DNA of 64,000 nt from Lentisphaerota bacterium (lineage in GTDB: Bacteria > Verrucomicrobiota > Lentisphaeria > Victivallales > Victivallaceae): contig SUWF01000010.1 of NCBI GenBank assembly GCA_015061575.1, positions 1-64,000 of the forward strand, read 5' to 3'. Shown piece by piece: positions 61,559-64,000 of the stretch. Under the pieces are notes generated by a model, which saw nothing but the letters and a program-made list of their open reading frames with translations, was not told the DNA's origin and ran no database searches. Within the stretch, counting starts at the first letter, position 1. The number at the start of each line of letters is the position of its first letter. The position numbers and the translations under genes are program-made.

Positions 61559-62544
61559 GTTGCTGCTGCCCGGCTGCCGGAAAAATCTGCTGTAATTTTT
61601 TCGATCGTCAGCAATACTGCTGCTCCAATGGCCGTCGCCAGCGTGCGGCCAAGTAAAAGCTGCCGGAAATCAAAGCTGCAGCTGATTCCGCTCATCCAGT
61701 CGGCATACACTGTGAACGCAAACATGAAAAACAAACTGAACGCAAAAAAATCATGCCGGTAATAGAGCATAAAAAATCCCGCCGCTGCGATCACTGGCAT
61801 AAAATAGGCCAAACGGTGATCCAGCATGACCGCAGTTCCGGAATAGAGTCCGCCCAGAAAAATTCCGGCCGGAACCGAAAAGATCCGCTGCCGCACCAGA
61901 CTGATACTGCTTTCGTGCGGCTGCCGGATCATGTAGATGAAAATAACCGTCAGCACGATCCAGATACTTTGCGGCAGCGGCAGAGATTTGTATAAAAAAG
62001 CAGTACAGAAAATGGTCCAGCTTTCCAGTGCCGCCGCTGGTTTGGACAAAAACCGGTCAGGCTGGACAGTTGCCGGACTGGAACTTTTTACGGCCGCTGA
62101 CCAACTTATGAGCCAGGCCGCCGCTCCGGCAATAACTATATCAACACAGCGTCCGGCAGCGGCCGCTGCCCCCGGTGCGGCAGTATAAGCAAGAAATCCG
62201 GTCAGCAAAACCAGATGCGCCGAATCCGCCGGCATGGTTCGCAAAATTATCCAGCCGGCCGTAACGGGCAGAAGTACGCTCAAAAGCAGTCCGTGATTGC
62301 TCGCTCCGACAATGTATTGCAGCAGCGCAGCGGCAGTTGTCAAGTTAACAATGGTGCGGAGTTTGGCCGCTGCCGGAGTTGTTTTCAGCACTCTTACTGC
62401 CGAAAGGGCCGCAAAAACCACGATCAGCAGATTGCCCTCCTGCATACGCAAATACGCCCACAGAAACGCCGCAGCCAATGCCGCTGCCAGCAACAAAAAA
62501 GTACGGCACACAGCCTGATGAAATCCATCTGATAATTTTGCCAT
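61555..62544 (-). CDS. FUSC-type inner-membrane transport protein
   Basis: A 329-residue multi-pass protein with about ten hydrophobic segments in two blocks, resembling the FUSC/AaeB aromatic-acid exporter fold. A characteristic motif is WIVLTVIFIYMIRQPHESSISLVRQRIFSVPAG near 200 (quoted in part), like the WA-LTV...P...T..R...R..GT pattern of FUSC proteins. It is shorter than AaeB (about 650) and looks like a single membrane unit without the cytosolic halves. The ATG at 62544 was chosen because AGG lies about 6 nt upstream; the longer TTG form (62589) is less likely. The context (HlyD-like and TolC-like genes) supports an exporter role; the substrate is unknown. Confidence 0.72.
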   Translation of the reverse strand: MAKLSDGFHQAVCRTFLLLAAALAAAFLWAYLRMQEGNLLIVVFAALSAVRVLKTTPAAAKLRTIVNLTTAAALLQYIVGASNHGLLLSVLLPVTAGWIILRTMPADSAHLVLLTGFLAYTAAPGAAAAAGRCVDIVIAGAAAWLISWSAAVKSSSPATVQPDRFLSKPAAALESWTIFCTAFLYKSLPLPQSIWIVLTVIFIYMIRQPHESSISLVRQRIFSVPAGIFLGGLYSGTAVMLDHRLAYFMPVIAAAGFFMLYYRHDFFAFSLFFMFAFTVYADWMSGISCSFDFRQLLLGRTLATAIGAAVLLTIEKITADFSGSRAAAT

Positions 62545-62652
62545 AAAAAACCTGAAAATGCCAGCAGATAATACTGTACTGAACCTCAACTTATCGATGT
62601 ATTTTCAGACAATATTTTCCGCCGGACGTTCCCGGTTTCCGGTCAATTACAG

Positions 62653-62693
62653 CAAAAGAAAACTGCTGCAAAACATTTATGTCTTGCAGCAGT
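62653..62693 (-). terminator. Intrinsic terminator after the ceramidase-like gene
   Basis: On the minus strand ACTGCTGCAA / TTGCAGCAGT (62693-62662) is followed by TTTCTTTT, 25 nt after the gene's stop. Confidence 0.8.
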
Positions 62694-62717
62694 CGGGAGC
62701 GGTTTATATTTTTATAC

Positions 62718-64000
62718 TCAGAAAGCTTTGAGTGCAGCTATTGCCGCTTCGATCACCCGGTCGCCGGTATCGGGATTCCAGATGGTGCCATTGTCGGTTT
62801 CGTAGCCGCCTTTGGGAAAGTCTTCGGCGGTCGGCAGATAACACTCATAACCGCCGGTGCAGCTGGCGATCACCGCTTCCGGGTAAGCAGCCCGGATCTT
62901 TTGGCCGATGATGGTCAGCACTTCAAAAGGCAGCCCAACCAGTACCCGGTCACCCAGCTGCATAAGCTGGATTGCCACGTTGCCTTCGGCACCGTTGAAT
63001 TCATAGAACATACTGCGCAGCATACCACTCATGTAAAATTCCCGGGTGTAATTCGGGAGCTTTTTACCTTTTTCGAGTTCGGCCTCCCAAGTTGCATCCA
63101 GCTCGGCGGCGGTTTTGCCTTTGAGCTGATCAGAATAAAGCGTTATGGGGGCAGTGGCGGTTTTCAATTCAAAATCGGTGGTGTTTCTGAAAGTACGTTC
63201 CGCCAGCCGGATTGAGGAGGCCATCATCGCCCCGATATCTTTGCGGGATTCGCCATTGCGGCGCATGGGCACTACATCGCCGGCCGTACCCAGAATAAAG
63301 AATGCCGGACAGCCCAGCATTTCTTTGACATACTGCTTGAAGTACCCCGGATAGTCCGCCGAAATACCGTAGAAATTGTATCCGCCGGTGACCGGATGGC
63401 AGCCGTAACGGGCCAGTACGCCTTTGGGAGCTTTGCCGTGCATGAATTTCCAGACATGCAGCACGGTGTCAATTTCGCTGAAGTTGTATTTTTCCGGATC
63501 CGGCGGATAGACGTAATTGGTGGTAACTCCGCCATCTTCTTTGCGCACTGTGCGGCGGTTGAACGCTACGCCGGAAAGCGGAATATCGGCCTGCAGCAGC
63601 TGCACTTCTTCCATATCAGCCAGGGCATGATCAACGGCAGCCAGAATTTTTTTCATGAAAAAGGCTGCAAATTTTTCGTCCGCCGGATAACAGCCCTGCG
63701 GCAGTTCGCCATCTTTGAAATAGACCGTATAGCCGGACGGACTGGGGGCAAAGTGCGTGTGCGAGGCACTGATCATGATATTGGGATAAGTTATACCGGT
63801 ACGTTCAGCGATCGCCTGATTGATCTTGAGGATCTCCGGATATTCGATTCCCAGCATATCCACTGTAATGATCAGGCTTTTTTTGTTGTTCTGTTCCAAC
63901 GCAATGACGCCGACTTCGATATTTTCTTCGACTTCATCGGTCAGGCGGTTTCTGCTGGCGTAACCGTGGATATACGTCGGCCAGGCGGGCGTGATATCGG
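62718..64000 (-). CDS. Neutral/alkaline ceramidase-like protein, 5' end outside the window
   Basis: At least 427 residues of a protein resembling the N-terminal domain of neutral/alkaline non-lysosomal ceramidases, which hydrolyse the amide bond of ceramide. The frame is open to the window edge: DITPAWPTYIHGYASRNRL is encoded at 63998-63942, upstream of any internal start, and matches the conserved beginning of the family. Further on, ITVDMLGIEYPEIL, the zinc-type NIMISASHTHFAPSP near 110 of the visible part, RYGCHPVTGG and FILGTAGDVVPMR are seen. Many bacterial members have unknown hydrolase roles on glycans or lipids. No signal peptide can be judged because the start is missing. Confidence 0.8.
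   Translation of the reverse strand, partial: DITPAWPTYIHGYASRNRLTDEVEENIEVGVIALEQNNKKSLIITVDMLGIEYPEILKINQAIAERTGITYPNIMISASHTHFAPSPSGYTVYFKDGELPQGCYPADEKFAAFFMKKILAAVDHALADMEEVQLLQADIPLSGVAFNRRTVRKEDGGVTTNYVYPPDPEKYNFSEIDTVLHVWKFMHGKAPKGVLARYGCHPVTGGYNFYGISADYPGYFKQYVKEMLGCPAFFILGTAGDVVPMRRNGESRKDIGAMMASSIRLAERTFRNTTDFELKTATAPITLYSDQLKGKTAAELDATWEAELEKGKKLPNYTREFYMSGMLRSMFYEFNGAEGNVAIQLMQLGDRVLVGLPFEVLTIIGQKIRAAYPEAVIASCTGGYECYLPTAEDFPKGGYETDNGTIWNPDTGDRVIEAAIAALKAF

Overview
The window most likely comes from a Lentisphaerota (Lentisphaerae/Victivallis-like) bacterium with roughly balanced base composition. The evidence is three pseudopilin-like proteins with the [17 protein letters not shown] segment typical of that phylum, large unclassified secreted glycoside-hydrolase-like proteins next to two of them, a ROK regulator, and amino-sugar salvage genes. 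This is inference from gene content; no rRNA gene is present. All functional calls are by eye from motifs.

Layout. 1-3.1 kb (minus): a two-domain iron-type ABC permease and an ornithine/lysine decarboxylase-like enzyme. 3.6-9.7 kb (plus): an N-acetylhexosamine-kinase-like protein, an NAD-dependent epimerase, a sigma-70 factor, and the ATPase and binding protein that probably serve the permease. 9.8-14.2 kb: a pseudopilin followed by a 1144-residue secreted glycoside-hydrolase-like protein. 14.3-18.8 kb (minus): a UDP-N-acetylhexosamine pyrophosphorylase-like enzyme, a small unknown protein, FtsW and a secreted alpha/beta hydrolase. 18.9-24.7 kb (plus): ValS, DapA, a DegT aminotransferase and a DedA protein. 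24.8-25.7 kb (minus): an amidohydrolase. 25.9-43 kb (plus): tRNA-Lys, RpmB, an Atg22-like transporter, MazG, a small secreted protein, a YkgJ-type protein, Gmk, CoaC, FolD, a GH20-like enzyme, an EIIA protein, a zinc-ribbon protein, SecA, PurL and a Dus protein. 41.9-45.4 kb (minus): NadE and MurJ. 45.5-49 kb (plus): a split MetH (separate activation protein plus 808-residue core) and an acidic-tailed zinc-ribbon protein.

The last third is more accessory: a second pseudopilin/hydrolase pair (49.3-52.9 kb), an island of short intergenic repeats (52.86-53.27 kb), an orphan phage terminase-small-subunit-like DNA-binding protein, a ROK regulator with a DegT aminotransferase, a Cys-rich HTH protein with palindromic putative operators, a third pseudopilin, NadA, a FUSC-HlyD-TolC export operon whose TolC gene is frameshifted at an A8 tract, and a neutral-ceramidase-like protein cut by the window end.

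Themes. Glycan use (GH20-like enzyme, sugar kinase, epimerase, pyrophosphorylase, secreted hydrolases) sits among housekeeping genes for translation, secretion, cell wall, NAD and one-carbon metabolism. The strongest unexplained signals are the repeat island, in which copies of a core motif have different but self-complementary flanking arms, and the repeated pairing of a pseudopilin with a giant secreted hydrolase.
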